Assembly (NCBI GenBank): GCA_903928895.1
Contig: CAIYSR010000143.1
Span: 1 to 40,153 of the forward strand
Length of the DNA stretch: 40,153 bases
Reading direction: 5' to 3'
Source of the DNA: an uncultured Rhodospirillales bacterium
GTDB taxonomy: Bacteria; Pseudomonadota; Alphaproteobacteria; Acetobacterales; Acetobacteraceae
In this document: one piece after another, positions 9,547 through 18,999 of the stretch
Position numbering within the stretch: position 1 is the first letter of the stretch
How the letters are laid out: every line of letters starts with the position of its first letter
Position numbers and translations under genes: made by a program
Notes under the pieces: model-generated
What the model was told of the DNA's origin: nothing
What the model saw: only the letters and a program-made list of their open reading frames with translations
The model's database searches: none

Positions 9547-9777
9547 TCAGCGGCTGTAGGCACCGTCGATGCGGCGGAGCTCGGCGTAGATCGCCGTGGA
9601 GCGCTTGCCAGGGTCAAGCAGGACCCATTCCTCTGCCGAATAGCGCGCGCGGGCGCGGGCGGCGGCGAGGTCGAACCGGGTGGGCGGGTCGTGCGGCGGC
9701 GCGTCGAGGGGCCGCGGCGGGGCATCGGCGTTGGGAGTTGGAGGGGGTGGCGAAGCAGCGGCACGGGAGGATGACAC
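9547..9777 (-). CDS. Small hypothetical protein, 76 residues
   Basis: The first half is proline/alanine-rich and probably disordered. The second half, from about residue 40, is compact and charged, with RYSAEEWVLLDPGKRSTAIYAELRRID, which looks like a real short domain. No function is recognised. A possible promoter at 9902-9929 would give a leader of about 120 bases. A larger overlapping frame in another register extends into the A/T-rich gap and is less convincing. The gap from 9778 to 9985 is otherwise empty. Confidence 0.5.
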   Translation of the reverse strand: MSSSRAAASPPPPTPNADAPPRPLDAPPHDPPTRFDLAAARARARYSAEEWVLLDPGKRSTAIYAELRRIDGAYSR

Positions 9778-9901
9778 GATCGATGCTCGCTAAATGAGAA
9801 ACGGCGCGGCGGCGTGGCAGTGTGTCTCGAAAGTGGCTCGGGTCTATCGTGCTGTGAGATTGCAACGTTCCTGCTTCGGATGTCCATAAAAAAAGTTAAT
9901 A

Positions 9902-9929
9902 TTTGTATCGGGCAGCAACCATGCGTCAA
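9902..9929 (-). promoter_or_regulatory. Candidate sigma-70 promoter for the 76-residue gene
   Basis: On the minus strand TTGACG (9929-9924) is followed after 16 bases by TACAAA (9907-9902), in one of the few A/T-rich stretches of the first 20 kb. The -35 overlaps a short inverted repeat, CATGCG-TCAAT-CGCATG at 9920-9936, that could be an operator. Confidence 0.4.
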
Positions 9930-9985
9930 TCGCATGCAGGATTGGGAATAAATTCTGAGTCCGATTCGTTGGGCGACCGTTCGGA

Positions 9986-11104
9986 TCAGCCGAGGAGGAG
10001 GTCGGCGAGCTTGCGGCGGTGGTGAGGGGCATCGCCGAAGCTGTATTGGAGCCAGAGGGCGCGGCGGAGGTAGAGTTGGGCGTCGCAGTCCCAGGTGAAG
10101 CCGAAGCCGCCGTGGAACTGGATGGCGCGGTCGCCGGCATGGGCGAAGACGTCGGACGACTCGGCTTTGGCCATGCGCAGGGCGATCTCGGCGGGTTCGT
10201 TCGCGGCGCATAGGGTGGCGGCGTGGAAGAGGTGCGAGCGGCTGCGTTCGAGGCCGACGAGGATGTCGGCGCAGGTGTGCTTGAGGGACTGGTAGCTGCC
10301 GATTTTGCGGCCGAAGGCGTTGCGGGTGTTGAGGTAATCCACCGTGACATCGAGCACGCCGGCGATGCCGCCGCAGGCTTCGGCGGTGGCGAGGAGGAGG
10401 CCAGCGTCGCGGATGGCGGTCAGGGCGGCGGGGCCGGTGATGAGGGCGGTGGCGGGGAGGTCCAGGCCCGTCAGATCGAGGCCTGCGTTGCGGCGGGTTT
10501 CGTCGATGATGGACTCGGGGCGGAGGCGGCCGGGGGGGAGGGCGGCGGTGTCGATGATGGCCAAAGCGGGCGCGCCGTCGAGCATCACGGAGGCGAGGAG
10601 GAGGTCAGCGACGGTCGCGTCGACCACAAGGGACTTCTGGCCGTCGAGGCGGGCGGTGCCGTGGGTAATGGTCGCGGTGGACCCGATGTGCGTCAGGTCC
10701 CAGTCGCCTTCGGACTCGAAGACGGCCACGGTGGCGATGGCGCCCTGGGCGATGCGGGGCAGGGATTCGGCTTGTTGCGCGGCATTGGCGCCGGCGAGGA
10801 GGGCCTGCACGGCGATCTGGGTGCTGGCATAGGGCGTTGCCAGGAGATGACGGCCCATTGGCTCGGCGATGGTGGCGGCTTCGGCAAGGGTCAGCCCGCT
10901 GCCGCCGTGGCGTTCCGGGATGGCGATGCCGGACCAGCCGAGGGCGGTCATTTCGTCCCACACGGCGGGGTCGAAGCCGGTCTCGCTGGCCAGGAGGTCG
11001 CGCACGGCGCGGATGGGCGATTTCTCCCGGCAGAAGGCGACGGCGGTTTCGAGCAGCATCGATCGCTCGTCGGTGAAGGCGATGCGCTGGTTGAGGGCGG
11101 CCAT
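9986..11104 (-). CDS. Acyl-CoA dehydrogenase, second (beta-type) subunit
   Basis: The 372-residue flavoprotein-fold protein has the N-terminal helical part (TALGWSGIAIPERHGGSGLTLAEAA), a shortened middle beta domain and the C-terminal helical bundle with RNAFGRKIGSYQSLKHTCAD and QFHGGFGFTWDCDAQLYLRRA. These C-terminal features fit the partner subunit of two-gene heteromeric acyl-CoA dehydrogenases, of the kind known from actinobacterial steroid side-chain degradation. ATG 11104 lies 5 bases after the stop of the other dehydrogenase gene, so the two are made together. It is the last gene of the catabolic operon. The substrate is probably a branched or bulky acyl-CoA, by inference. Confidence 0.9.
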   Translation of the reverse strand: MAALNQRIAFTDERSMLLETAVAFCREKSPIRAVRDLLASETGFDPAVWDEMTALGWSGIAIPERHGGSGLTLAEAATIAEPMGRHLLATPYASTQIAVQALLAGANAAQQAESLPRIAQGAIATVAVFESEGDWDLTHIGSTATITHGTARLDGQKSLVVDATVADLLLASVMLDGAPALAIIDTAALPPGRLRPESIIDETRRNAGLDLTGLDLPATALITGPAALTAIRDAGLLLATAEACGGIAGVLDVTVDYLNTRNAFGRKIGSYQSLKHTCADILVGLERSRSHLFHAATLCAANEPAEIALRMAKAESSDVFAHAGDRAIQFHGGFGFTWDCDAQLYLRRALWLQYSFGDAPHHRRKLADLLLG

Positions 11105-11109
11105 GGCGG

Positions 11110-12296
11110 TCAGTCCTTCGGCAGGCCGAGCACGCGTTCGGCGACGATGTTGGCTTGGATCTGGGAGGTGCCGCCGCCGATGGTGCTGGAGAAGCTGTTG
11201 AAGTAGGCGCGTTGCCATTTGCCGCCCTCGAAGGTGTTGGCGTCGCCGACCCAGCGCGGCGCGTTGGCGCCCTGGAGGGTGAGGGCGAATTGGAGGAGGC
11301 GGCGGCGGTGTTCGGAGGTGCGGAGTTTTTGCGAGAGGGGGATGGCGTGGGGGCGTTCGGTGCACAGGGCCGGGATGGTGCCGCGGGTGGCGGTGAGGCG
11401 GTCGCCCTGGTCTTCGATGAGGAAGCGGACGAGCTGGTCGCGCATCAGCGGGTCTTCGATGGCGGGGCGACCGTCGCGGCGGGCGGTTTGGGCGAGTTCG
11501 AGAACGTCGTGGACGTTGAGGGCTTGGCGGGCGATGCCGCCGGCCTGGCCGCCCGTGGCGCCGCGCTCGAAGGTTAGCGTCATCATGGCGATTTTCCAGC
11601 CTTCGCCTTCGCGGCCCATGAGGCAGTCCGCCGGGATGCGGGCGTCGCGGAAGAAGGTCTGGGTGAAGCCGTATTCGCCGGTGAGTTTGCGGATGGGCTG
11701 GGTTTCGATGCCGGGGGTGTGCATCGGGCAGAGGAAGTAGGAGAGGCCGGCGTAGCGGGTGGAGCCGGGTTCGGTGCGGGCGAGGAGGATCATGTATTTG
11801 GCGTAGGAGCCGAGGCTGGTCCAGATCTTGGCGCCGTTGAGGATGTAGTGGTCACCGTCGCTTGTGGCGCGGGTGGTGGTGGCGGCGAGGTCGGAGCCGT
11901 TGTCGGGTTCGGAGAAGCCTTGGCACCAGATGTCTTCGGCGGAGAGGATGTTTTTGATGTAGCGTTGTTTTTCGGCTTCGGTGCCGATGGCGAGGATGAG
12001 GGGGCCGGCCCAGTTGAGGCCGATGGTGTTGGGGACGAAGGGGACCTTTTGGCGCGTCATTTCGGCGTTGACGATGTCCTGGAAGGCCTGGGGCTTGCCG
12101 CCGCCGCCGTATTGGGTGGGCCAGGCCATGCCGAGATAGCCAGCCTCGTAGATTTTGCGCTGCCAGGCGCGGAGATAGTCGAATTGCTGGTCGGTGCCGA
12201 CTTCCATGAAGGATTCGGGGAGGAGGAAGTCCGGTTCGGGTGGGCGGTTGGCTTCGAACCAGGCGGCGACTTCGGTGCGGAAGCTGTCGAGATCGG

Positions 12297-12300
<4 letters not shown>
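11110..12300 (-). CDS. Acyl-CoA dehydrogenase, first (alpha-type) subunit
   Basis: The 396-residue protein shows the full fold: MAWPTQYGGGG, the flavin-site strands GFSEPDNGSDLA and YILNGAKIWTSLG, and the C-terminal GGGTSQIQANIVAERVLGLPKD. At the place where medium-chain enzymes carry the catalytic Glu in YEGT, this protein has Gly (about residue 376). A Glu is present at residue 245 in TFERG, close to where isovaleryl-CoA and long-chain enzymes place theirs. Its ATG overlaps the hydratase stop by four bases. It probably forms a heteromer with the product of the next gene and oxidises an acyl-CoA at C2-C3 with FAD. Confidence 0.92.
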
Positions 12301-13070
<770 letters not shown>

Positions 13071-13072
13071 CG

Positions 13073-15037
13073 TCAGGATTCCGTCGGTTCGATGATGACC
13101 AGGGCGGCGCCGTTGTGGACCTGGTCGCCGAGGGCGACGTGCAGGGTGGTGACGGTGCCGGAGGTGGGGGCGGTGATGCGGTGTTCCATTTTCATGGCTT
13201 CGAGGATCAGGAGGAGGTCCCCGCGGGTGACGTGCTGGCCCTGGGTGATGTGCAGTGCAAGGACGCGGCCGGGCATGGGGGCGCGGACGCCGCCGGTGGC
13301 TTCGGTGGTGGCCGGCGGCGGGAAGCGGGGGAGTTCGGTGAGGTCGAGGTCGCCGTGGGGGCCGTGGAGGTGGATGGTGGGGCCGGAAGTGGCGAGCGTG
13401 AAGGCGTGGCGTTGGCGGCCGATGGTCAGGGTGATGGTGGTGTCGGTGGTGGCTTCGACGCGGGCGGTGGTTTCGGCGCCGTTGATGGTGAGGGCGAAGG
13501 TGCCGTCACGGCGGGGGCGGTAGGTGATTCTGTGGGTGGCGGGGCCGATCCGGTAGCGGACGGATTCCGGCGGCATGACTGAGTTGCGGAAGCCGCCCTG
13601 GAGGGTGGGGAGGAGTTTGGTGGTGGCGCGGCGGCGGGCGCGGGCGTGGAGCGCGGCGGCGATGCAGGCGTGGTGGTGTTCGGTTTCGGATGGGGTGCGG
13701 GTGGGGGCGATGCGGGTGAGGAAATCGGTGGTGGTGTCGGCTTCGAGGAAGGCTTGGGTGCGCAGGGTGGCGGCGAGGAAGTCGCGGTTGTGGGTGAGGC
13801 CTTGGAGGCGGGTTTGTTCGAGGCTGCGGGCGAGGAGGGCGGCTGCTTCGCGGCGGGTGGGGGCGTGGGCGATGAATTTGGCGATCATCGGGTCGAAATT
13901 GGTGCCGATGGTGCAGCCTTGTTCGATGCCGGAGTCGATGCGCAGGCCAGGGGATTCGGGGGGGTGCCAGACGGCGATGTGGCCGGGGGCGGGGAGGAAG
14001 TCCTTTGCCGGGTCTTCGGCGCAGAGGCGGGCTTCGATGGCGTGGCCGGTGATTGTGAGGTCAGCCTGGGTGTAGCCGAGGGGGGCGCCTTCGGCAATGC
14101 GGAGTTGTTCGCGGACCAGGTCGAGGCCGGTGATGGCTTCGGTGACGGGGTGTTCGACCTGGAGGCGGGTGTTGACTTCGAGGAAGAAGAAATCGTTGCC
14201 GGCGAGGAGGAATTCGACGGTGCCGGCGGAGTGGTATTCGATGCGGCTGGCGGCGGCGAGGGCGGCGGCCCCGAGACGGGCGCGGAGGTCTGGGGTGACG
14301 GCGGGGGAGGGGGCTTCCTCGATGATTTTCTGGTGGCGGCGCTGGATCGAGCATTCGCGTTCGAAGAGGTGGACGAGATTGCCGTGGTGGTCGCCGAGGA
14401 TCTGGATTTCGATGTGGCGGGCGTGTTGGAGGTAGCGTTCAAGGAAAAGGGTGCCGTTGCCGAAGGCGGCCTGGGCCGCGCGGCGGGCGCTTTCGATGGC
14501 CTGGGGGAGGCCAGCGGGGGCGGTCACGACGCGCATGCCGCGGCCGCCGCCGCCGGCGCTGGCTTTGATGAGGACGGGGTAGCCGATGCGGGCGGCGGGT
14601 TGGGTGGCGTCCTCGTGTTCGGTGAGGGCGTGGGCTTCGAGGGTGGGGACGCCGGCTGCGCGGGCGATGGATTTGGCGGAGAGTTTGTCGCCGATGGCGC
14701 GGATGGAGGCGGGCGAGGGGCCGACCCAGATGAGGCCGGCGTTAAGCACCGCCTGGGCGAAATCGGGGTTTTCGGAGAGGAAGCCGTAGCCGGGGTGGAT
14801 GGCGTTGGCGTCGGATCGCCTTGCGGCGTCGATGATTTTTGTGGCGTCGAGGTAGGTTTGGGTGGCGGTTTCGCCGTTCAGCGCGATGGCGGTGTCGGCT
14901 TCGCGTGTGTGGGGGCCGTTGGTGTCGCCGTCGGCGTAGACCGCGACGGTCGCGATGCCCATGCGGTGGGCGGTGCGGAAGATGCGCCGCGCGATTTCGC
15001 CCCGGTTGGCCACGAGGACGCGGGTGATCGCGGTCAT
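13073..15037 (-). CDS. Acyl-CoA carboxylase alpha subunit (biotin carboxylase plus biotin carrier)
   Basis: The 654-residue protein has a biotin carboxylase domain (about 1-450; VLVANRGEIARRIFRTA, ASAGGGGRGMR ATP-grasp loop, FLEVNTRLQVEHPVTE), a linker domain, and a C-terminal biotinyl domain with EAMKMEH, where Lys616 is the biotinylation site. Architecture and length match the alpha subunits of methylcrotonyl-CoA and geranyl-CoA carboxylases. ATG 15037 is fixed by homology but is preceded by CCTCCC, the reverse of a ribosome site. It starts 18 bases from the large palindrome at 15055-15140, which separates it from its partner gene. Confidence 0.93.
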   Translation of the reverse strand: MTAITRVLVANRGEIARRIFRTAHRMGIATVAVYADGDTNGPHTREADTAIALNGETATQTYLDATKIIDAARRSDANAIHPGYGFLSENPDFAQAVLNAGLIWVGPSPASIRAIGDKLSAKSIARAAGVPTLEAHALTEHEDATQPAARIGYPVLIKASAGGGGRGMRVVTAPAGLPQAIESARRAAQAAFGNGTLFLERYLQHARHIEIQILGDHHGNLVHLFERECSIQRRHQKIIEEAPSPAVTPDLRARLGAAALAAASRIEYHSAGTVEFLLAGNDFFFLEVNTRLQVEHPVTEAITGLDLVREQLRIAEGAPLGYTQADLTITGHAIEARLCAEDPAKDFLPAPGHIAVWHPPESPGLRIDSGIEQGCTIGTNFDPMIAKFIAHAPTRREAAALLARSLEQTRLQGLTHNRDFLAATLRTQAFLEADTTTDFLTRIAPTRTPSETEHHHACIAAALHARARRRATTKLLPTLQGGFRNSVMPPESVRYRIGPATHRITYRPRRDGTFALTINGAETTARVEATTDTTITLTIGRQRHAFTLATSGPTIHLHGPHGDLDLTELPRFPPPATTEATGGVRAPMPGRVLALHITQGQHVTRGDLLLILEAMKMEHRITAPTSGTVTTLHVALGDQVHNGAALVIIEPTES

Positions 15038-15054
15038 GGGAGGTTGAAATTCTT

Positions 15055-15140
15055 ATGGGTGAAGTTTTTTTGTTTCTTTTTTTTCAAAAAAAGAAAGCGC
15101 TTTCTTTTTTGAAAAAAAGAAACAAAAAACTTTTGCCCAT
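15055..15140. repeat. 86-bp near-perfect palindrome inside the catabolic operon
   Basis: The halves 15055-15097 and 15098-15140 are near-complete reverse complements, centred on AAAGCGCTTT. Each half is close in sequence to one arm of repeat copy B (AAGCGCTT plus T and A runs, then AAAAAACTTTT and CCAT). It therefore looks like two arms joined by their outer ends without a core. It can form one long hairpin or two 12-bp hairpins. It fills most of the 115-base gap between the carboxyltransferase and biotin carboxylase genes, where it might weaken readthrough or protect mRNA ends. Confidence 0.75.
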
Positions 15141-15152
15141 TTTGTATCGAGT

Positions 15153-16787
15153 CTACATGCGCCATGTGCCGTACTCCTTGGTGCCGGCGACGCTGTTGCT
15201 GTGGCAGGCGGAGAGGGCGATGGCGAGGATGTCTCTCGTGTCGCGGGGGTCGATCATGCCGTCGTCGCTGACGCGGGAGGTGGCGAAGAGGCCTTTGCTG
15301 CGTTCCTCCGCCCAGTGCTCGACGGAGGCGACGCGTTTGGCGTTGGCTTCCTCGTCGAAGGTTTCGCCACGGCGTTCGGTTGCGGTGCGTTGGACGATGG
15401 TCATCACGCCGGCCATTTGCTTGGGGCCCATGACGGCGATTTTGGCGGTGGGCCAGATGAAGGTGAAGCGGGGGCCGAAGGCGCGGCCGGACATGCCGTA
15501 GTTGCCGGCGCCGTAGCTGGCGCCGACGATGACGCTGAGGTGGGGGACGGTGGAGTTGGCCACCGCGTTGATCATTTTCGAGCCGTTCTTGGTGATGCCG
15601 TTCTGCTCGAAATCGGTGCCGACGATGAAGCCGGTGATGTTGTGGAGGAAGAGGAGGGGGACGTCGATCTGGTTGCAGAGCTGGATGAACTGGGCGGATT
15701 TCTCGGCGGATTCGGAGAGGAGCGCGCCGTTGTTGCCCAGGATGCCGATTGGGAAGCCGTGGATGGAGGCCCAGCCGGTGACGAGGGTGGGGCCGTAGAG
15801 GGGTTTGAATTCCTCGAAGCGGGAGCCGTCGGTGAGGCGGGCGATGATTTCGCGGATGTCGAAGGGCTGGCGCAGGTCGCGGCTGACGAGGCCGAGGAGA
15901 TCTTCGGGGTCGTGGATCGGCGGGTCGGGCGCCAGGGTGGGGCCGGGGCCGTGTTTGCGCCAGTTGAGATGGGCGACGACGTCGCGCAGGAGGCGGATGG
16001 CGTCGGGCTCGTCTTCGGCGAGGTAGTCGCCGAGGCCGGAGATGGCGGCGTGCATTTCGGCGCCGCCGAGGCTTTCCTCGTCGGCGTCCTCGCCGGTGGC
16101 CATTTTGACGAGGGGGGGACCGCCGAGGAAGACCTTGGATTGGTTGCGGATGAGGATGTTGTAGTCGGACATGCCGGGCTGGTAGGCGCCGCCGGCGGTG
16201 CTGGCGCCGAAGACGACGGAGATGGTGGGGATGCGGAGTTTGGACAGCTCGGTGATTTCGTAGAAGAGGCGGCCGGACTCGGCGAAATGGTTGGTTTCGC
16301 GGCGGAGGGCGGCTTCAGGGTCGCCGGTGCCAGAGTCTCCGCGGAGGTCGGCGCCGGCGGATTCGACGAACTGGACGTAGGGGAGGCGGTTTTCGCGGGC
16401 GATCTGCAGGCCGCGCATGAGTTTCTTGGAGTTGAAGGCGTTGAAGGCGCCGGCGCGGACGGAGGGGTCGTGGCCGAGGATGAGGCATTCGACGCCGGAT
16501 AGGACGCCGATGCCGACGACGAAGCCGGAGCCGACGGTGAAGTTGGAGCGCCAGGCGGCCAGCGGGCTGATTTCGAGGAAGTGGGAGTCGGGGTCGAGTG
16601 CCAGGGAGATGCGTTCGCGCAAAGGGAGCTTGCCGCGTTTGCGCAGGCGGGCGATGGCGTCGGGGCCGCCGCCTTCGGCTGCTTCGGCGTGGAGGGCGTC
16701 GAGCTGGGCGATGGCTTCCAGCATGTCGGCGCGGTTCTGCTGGTGGGCCTGGTCGCGGCGGTTGACTTTGGTGTCGAGGGTGCTCAT
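15153..16787 (-). CDS. Acyl-CoA carboxylase beta subunit (carboxyltransferase)
   Basis: This 544-residue crotonase-superfamily carboxyltransferase has both halves: N-terminal (GHDPSVRAGAFNAFNSKKLMRG, VVFGASTAGGAYQPGMSDY, VFLGGPPLVKMATGE) and C-terminal (NNGALLSESAEKSAQFIQLC, IVGASYGAGNYGMSGRAF, PKQMAGVM). It transfers carboxyl from biotin on the alpha subunit to an enoyl-CoA. Length and motifs fit the methylcrotonyl/geranyl-CoA branch rather than the propionyl-CoA branch. It starts 6 bases after the lyase-like gene. The exact acyl-CoA cannot be read from the sequence. Confidence 0.94.
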   Translation of the reverse strand: MSTLDTKVNRRDQAHQQNRADMLEAIAQLDALHAEAAEGGGPDAIARLRKRGKLPLRERISLALDPDSHFLEISPLAAWRSNFTVGSGFVVGIGVLSGVECLILGHDPSVRAGAFNAFNSKKLMRGLQIARENRLPYVQFVESAGADLRGDSGTGDPEAALRRETNHFAESGRLFYEITELSKLRIPTISVVFGASTAGGAYQPGMSDYNILIRNQSKVFLGGPPLVKMATGEDADEESLGGAEMHAAISGLGDYLAEDEPDAIRLLRDVVAHLNWRKHGPGPTLAPDPPIHDPEDLLGLVSRDLRQPFDIREIIARLTDGSRFEEFKPLYGPTLVTGWASIHGFPIGILGNNGALLSESAEKSAQFIQLCNQIDVPLLFLHNITGFIVGTDFEQNGITKNGSKMINAVANSTVPHLSVIVGASYGAGNYGMSGRAFGPRFTFIWPTAKIAVMGPKQMAGVMTIVQRTATERRGETFDEEANAKRVASVEHWAEERSKGLFATSRVSDDGMIDPRDTRDILAIALSACHSNSVAGTKEYGTWRM

Positions 16788-16793
16788 CGCGGA

Positions 16794-17885
16794 TCAGGCG
16801 CGGAGCAGGGCATCGTCGTCCTTCCAGGGGGACATCTGGCCCTCGTAGGCGGCGGGGCCGACTCGGAAATGGGCGGCTTCGGCGAGGGTTTCGACGAAGG
16901 GCATTTCGATCGGGTAGAGCTTCGGCGCGCGGGGGCGGGGGCCGGATTTGGAGACGTGGCCCCAGAGAGGGTGGCCGACGACCTCTTCGGCAACGGCGAC
17001 GGCTTCAATCAGCTTGTCCAGGTTGTAGCCGGTCTCGATACCCATCTCGTGGCACAGATCGACGAAATCCTCGGTCGGCACATGGCCGGCGGCGCGGCCG
17101 TTGCCGCAATAGGGGCAGCCGCCCACGCCGCCGAGGGAGGTGTCGAACTCGCGGGCGCCGAGCAGGAGGGCTTCATAGTAGCTGGCGATGGTGGCGCCGC
17201 GCTGGTTGTGCAGGTGCATGTGGAAGTCGGTGATGCCTGGCCAGCGGTCGCGGATGGCGGTGATGGTTTCGCGGACGAGGTGGGGCAGGTTCCAGCCCAT
17301 GGCTTCGAGGAAGGAGACGCGGGTGACGGGAATGCCGGCTTCGTCCCATTTGCCGATCATGAGGGCGAGCAGGTCCATGCGTTGCTTGTGGGTGAAGGGG
17401 CCTTCGAAGTTGGAGCCGAAGGGGTTGCCGATGCCGATGGAGGCGCGCTCGGCGCCGGCGGACTTGGCGGCGGCGATGGTGGTGTCGATGGCGGCGATCT
17501 GCTGGGCCTGGGTGCGGTTGTAGTTGCGGCGGGCGAAGCTGTCGCAGAGTTCGACATGGGTGCCGAAATGCTGGCCGCGGCGGCGGACGTCGATCTTGGG
17601 GTAGTAGGCGTCGGCACGGTCGAAGCCGCGCTTGTTGAAGACGGCGGCGGTGTAGAGGATGCCGGGCTTGGGGACGAAACGTTCGGCGATCTCGTCGATG
17701 CAGGCCATCGATGGGGTCCATTTCGGGTGGGCGAAGGAGCCGATGGAGATGGTCTTGGCGCCGGTTTCGCCGAGGGCGTCGAGCAGGCGCAGCTTGGCCT
17801 CGACGGGGATGCCGGCGCTTTCGATCTGGAGACCCTCGCGCATGGTGTCGTCGGTGATGGTGACGGATTTGGGCAGCAGGCTCAT
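16794..17885 (-). CDS. HMG-CoA lyase-like protein, divergent
   Basis: The 363-residue TIM-barrel protein belongs to the HMGL/isopropylmalate-synthase superfamily. GVGGCPYCGNGRAAGHVPTED near residue 255 contains the Cys of the lyase signature, and a metal-binding HxH is at HMHLHNQRG (about 222). The N-terminal motif is TMREGLQIE, where true HMG-CoA lyases have PRDGLQ, so Asp is replaced by Glu. It probably cleaves a 3-hydroxy-3-methyl-type acyl-CoA, but perhaps not HMG-CoA itself. ATG 17885 was chosen because GAGG precedes it at a 9-base spacing; an in-frame ATG further upstream lacks this. It is the first gene of the operon. Confidence 0.85.
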   Translation of the reverse strand: MSLLPKSVTITDDTMREGLQIESAGIPVEAKLRLLDALGETGAKTISIGSFAHPKWTPSMACIDEIAERFVPKPGILYTAAVFNKRGFDRADAYYPKIDVRRRGQHFGTHVELCDSFARRNYNRTQAQQIAAIDTTIAAAKSAGAERASIGIGNPFGSNFEGPFTHKQRMDLLALMIGKWDEAGIPVTRVSFLEAMGWNLPHLVRETITAIRDRWPGITDFHMHLHNQRGATIASYYEALLLGAREFDTSLGGVGGCPYCGNGRAAGHVPTEDFVDLCHEMGIETGYNLDKLIEAVAVAEEVVGHPLWGHVSKSGPRPRAPKLYPIEMPFVETLAEAAHFRVGPAAYEGQMSPWKDDDALLRA

Positions 17886-17972
17886 GGCGTGGGCCTCGTT
17901 ATGGGGCGTTTCCTTGAGGGGAGTTTCAGGCTTGTGGGCGGCGTTGGCAACTCGCTCGGGGACGCACGGAAA

Positions 17973-18045
17973 CAGATTGACCGCAGCGGCGGGCATGCAG
18001 GGAGGCGCAAGAGGCAATCTTCTCGCTGGCTCGATGGTCAATCTG
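17973..18045. promoter_or_regulatory. 10-bp inverted repeat upstream of the catabolic operon
   Basis: CAGATTGACC (17973-17982) and its exact complement GGTCAATCTG (18036-18045) flank 53 bases in the gap before the lyase-like gene. Read on the minus strand, TTGACC in the upstream copy could also be a -35 element. A third partial CAATCT lies at 18015-18020. The arrangement suits paired regulator sites or a looping operator; no regulator gene is adjacent. Confidence 0.35.
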
Positions 18046-18060
18046 CTGTCTTGCGCGGCT

Positions 18061-18999
18061 TCACGCCGTGCGGCGGCTGGTGAGTTCGCGGAGCATGCGG
18101 CGCAGGGCGGTGGTGTGCTGGACGAGGTAGCTGCCGGTGGCGAGTTCTTCCTCCGCGGTGGGGTCGCCGGTGGCGACGAAGGTTCGGCTGAAGTCGGCGG
18201 TGCGGAACAGCATGTCCCACCAGGGCAGGATGGCGCCGTAGTTGAGGCTGTGCTGGCCGGCGGCGGTGAGGCCGTGGTGGGCCCGGTGGAAGCGCGGTGA
18301 GACGAGGAGACGTTCGCCGAGCCAGCCGAAGGAGAGGCGGGCATTGGCGTGGCTCATGCTTTCGAGGAAGCGGAGCACCAGGATGAGGAGGGGGAATTGC
18401 ATCGGCGGGATGCCGATGAGCAGCGCGATGAGCGTTTGCCAGATGAAGCCGATGATGTCGTCGAGCAAATGGTTGCGGTCATCGGACCAGAAGGTCATCT
18501 GGCGCTGGGCGTGGTGGACGGCGTGGAGCGCATACCACCAGTCGAAGACGTGGCTGAGGCGGTGGCGCCAGTAGTCGGCGAAGTCGAGGATGATGATGTA
18601 GAGGCAGAAGGTCAGGACCTGCTGGCCGAGGAGACCGGGGATCAGGCGCTCGAGGGTGGGGGGGACCCAGCCTTGGTCGGCGATGGCGCCATTGAGGATG
18701 ACCTGGAGCTTGTAGAACAGCACGAAGGTGACGAGCGGGAGCAGGCCGATACGGGAGATCATGGTGTAAAGGATGTCGACCGCGACGGCTTTGCTGTCGG
18801 GCCAGAATTCGACCGGGCGCCAGCGTTCGAGCGGGAGACAGAGGGCGAAGGTGACGATCACCTGGATGACGCCGTAGACGGCGAAGAGCGCCCAGCCGAA
18901 GGAGACATCCTCCCATTCCATGAGGCCGACGGCGTAGAGCAGGGGCAGGAGGAGGCTTTCCTGGAGCCAGCCGGCGGTCTGGTCGAGGAGTGCGATCAC
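18061..18999 (-). CDS. Fatty acid hydroxylase/sterol desaturase family membrane protein
   Basis: The 312-residue integral membrane protein carries the histidine clusters of the di-iron family: WRHRLSHVFDW, HAVHHAQ and HRAHHG. About five hydrophobic segments surround them (AVYGVIQVIVTFALCL, LPLVTFVLFYKLQVIL, LTFCLYIIILDFADYW, FIWQTLIALLIGI, FPLLILVLRF). It should hydroxylate or desaturate a lipid at the inner membrane, possibly a hopanoid, sterol-like lipid or fatty acid. The GTG start at 18999 overlaps the stop of the preceding beta-propeller gene (GTGA). An internal ATG 25 codons later would remove the first hydrophobic segment. Confidence 0.88.
   Translation of the reverse strand: MIALLDQTAGWLQESLLLPLLYAVGLMEWEDVSFGWALFAVYGVIQVIVTFALCLPLERWRPVEFWPDSKAVAVDILYTMISRIGLLPLVTFVLFYKLQVILNGAIADQGWVPPTLERLIPGLLGQQVLTFCLYIIILDFADYWRHRLSHVFDWWYALHAVHHAQRQMTFWSDDRNHLLDDIIGFIWQTLIALLIGIPPMQFPLLILVLRFLESMSHANARLSFGWLGERLLVSPRFHRAHHGLTAAGQHSLNYGAILPWWDMLFRTADFSRTFVATGDPTAEEELATGSYLVQHTTALRRMLRELTSRRTA

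Noticed and set aside
9456-10211. Minus-strand frame of about 250 codons across the 76-residue gene and the A/T-rich gap
   Set aside because: It is Arg/Pro-rich, overlaps the end of a dehydrogenase in another frame and has no ribosome site.
16581-18083. A 500-codon plus-strand open frame opposite the carboxyltransferase and lyase-like genes
   Set aside because: It is the antisense shadow of C-ending codons in real genes. The protein is almost all Gly, Ala, Asp and Glu, without any domain.
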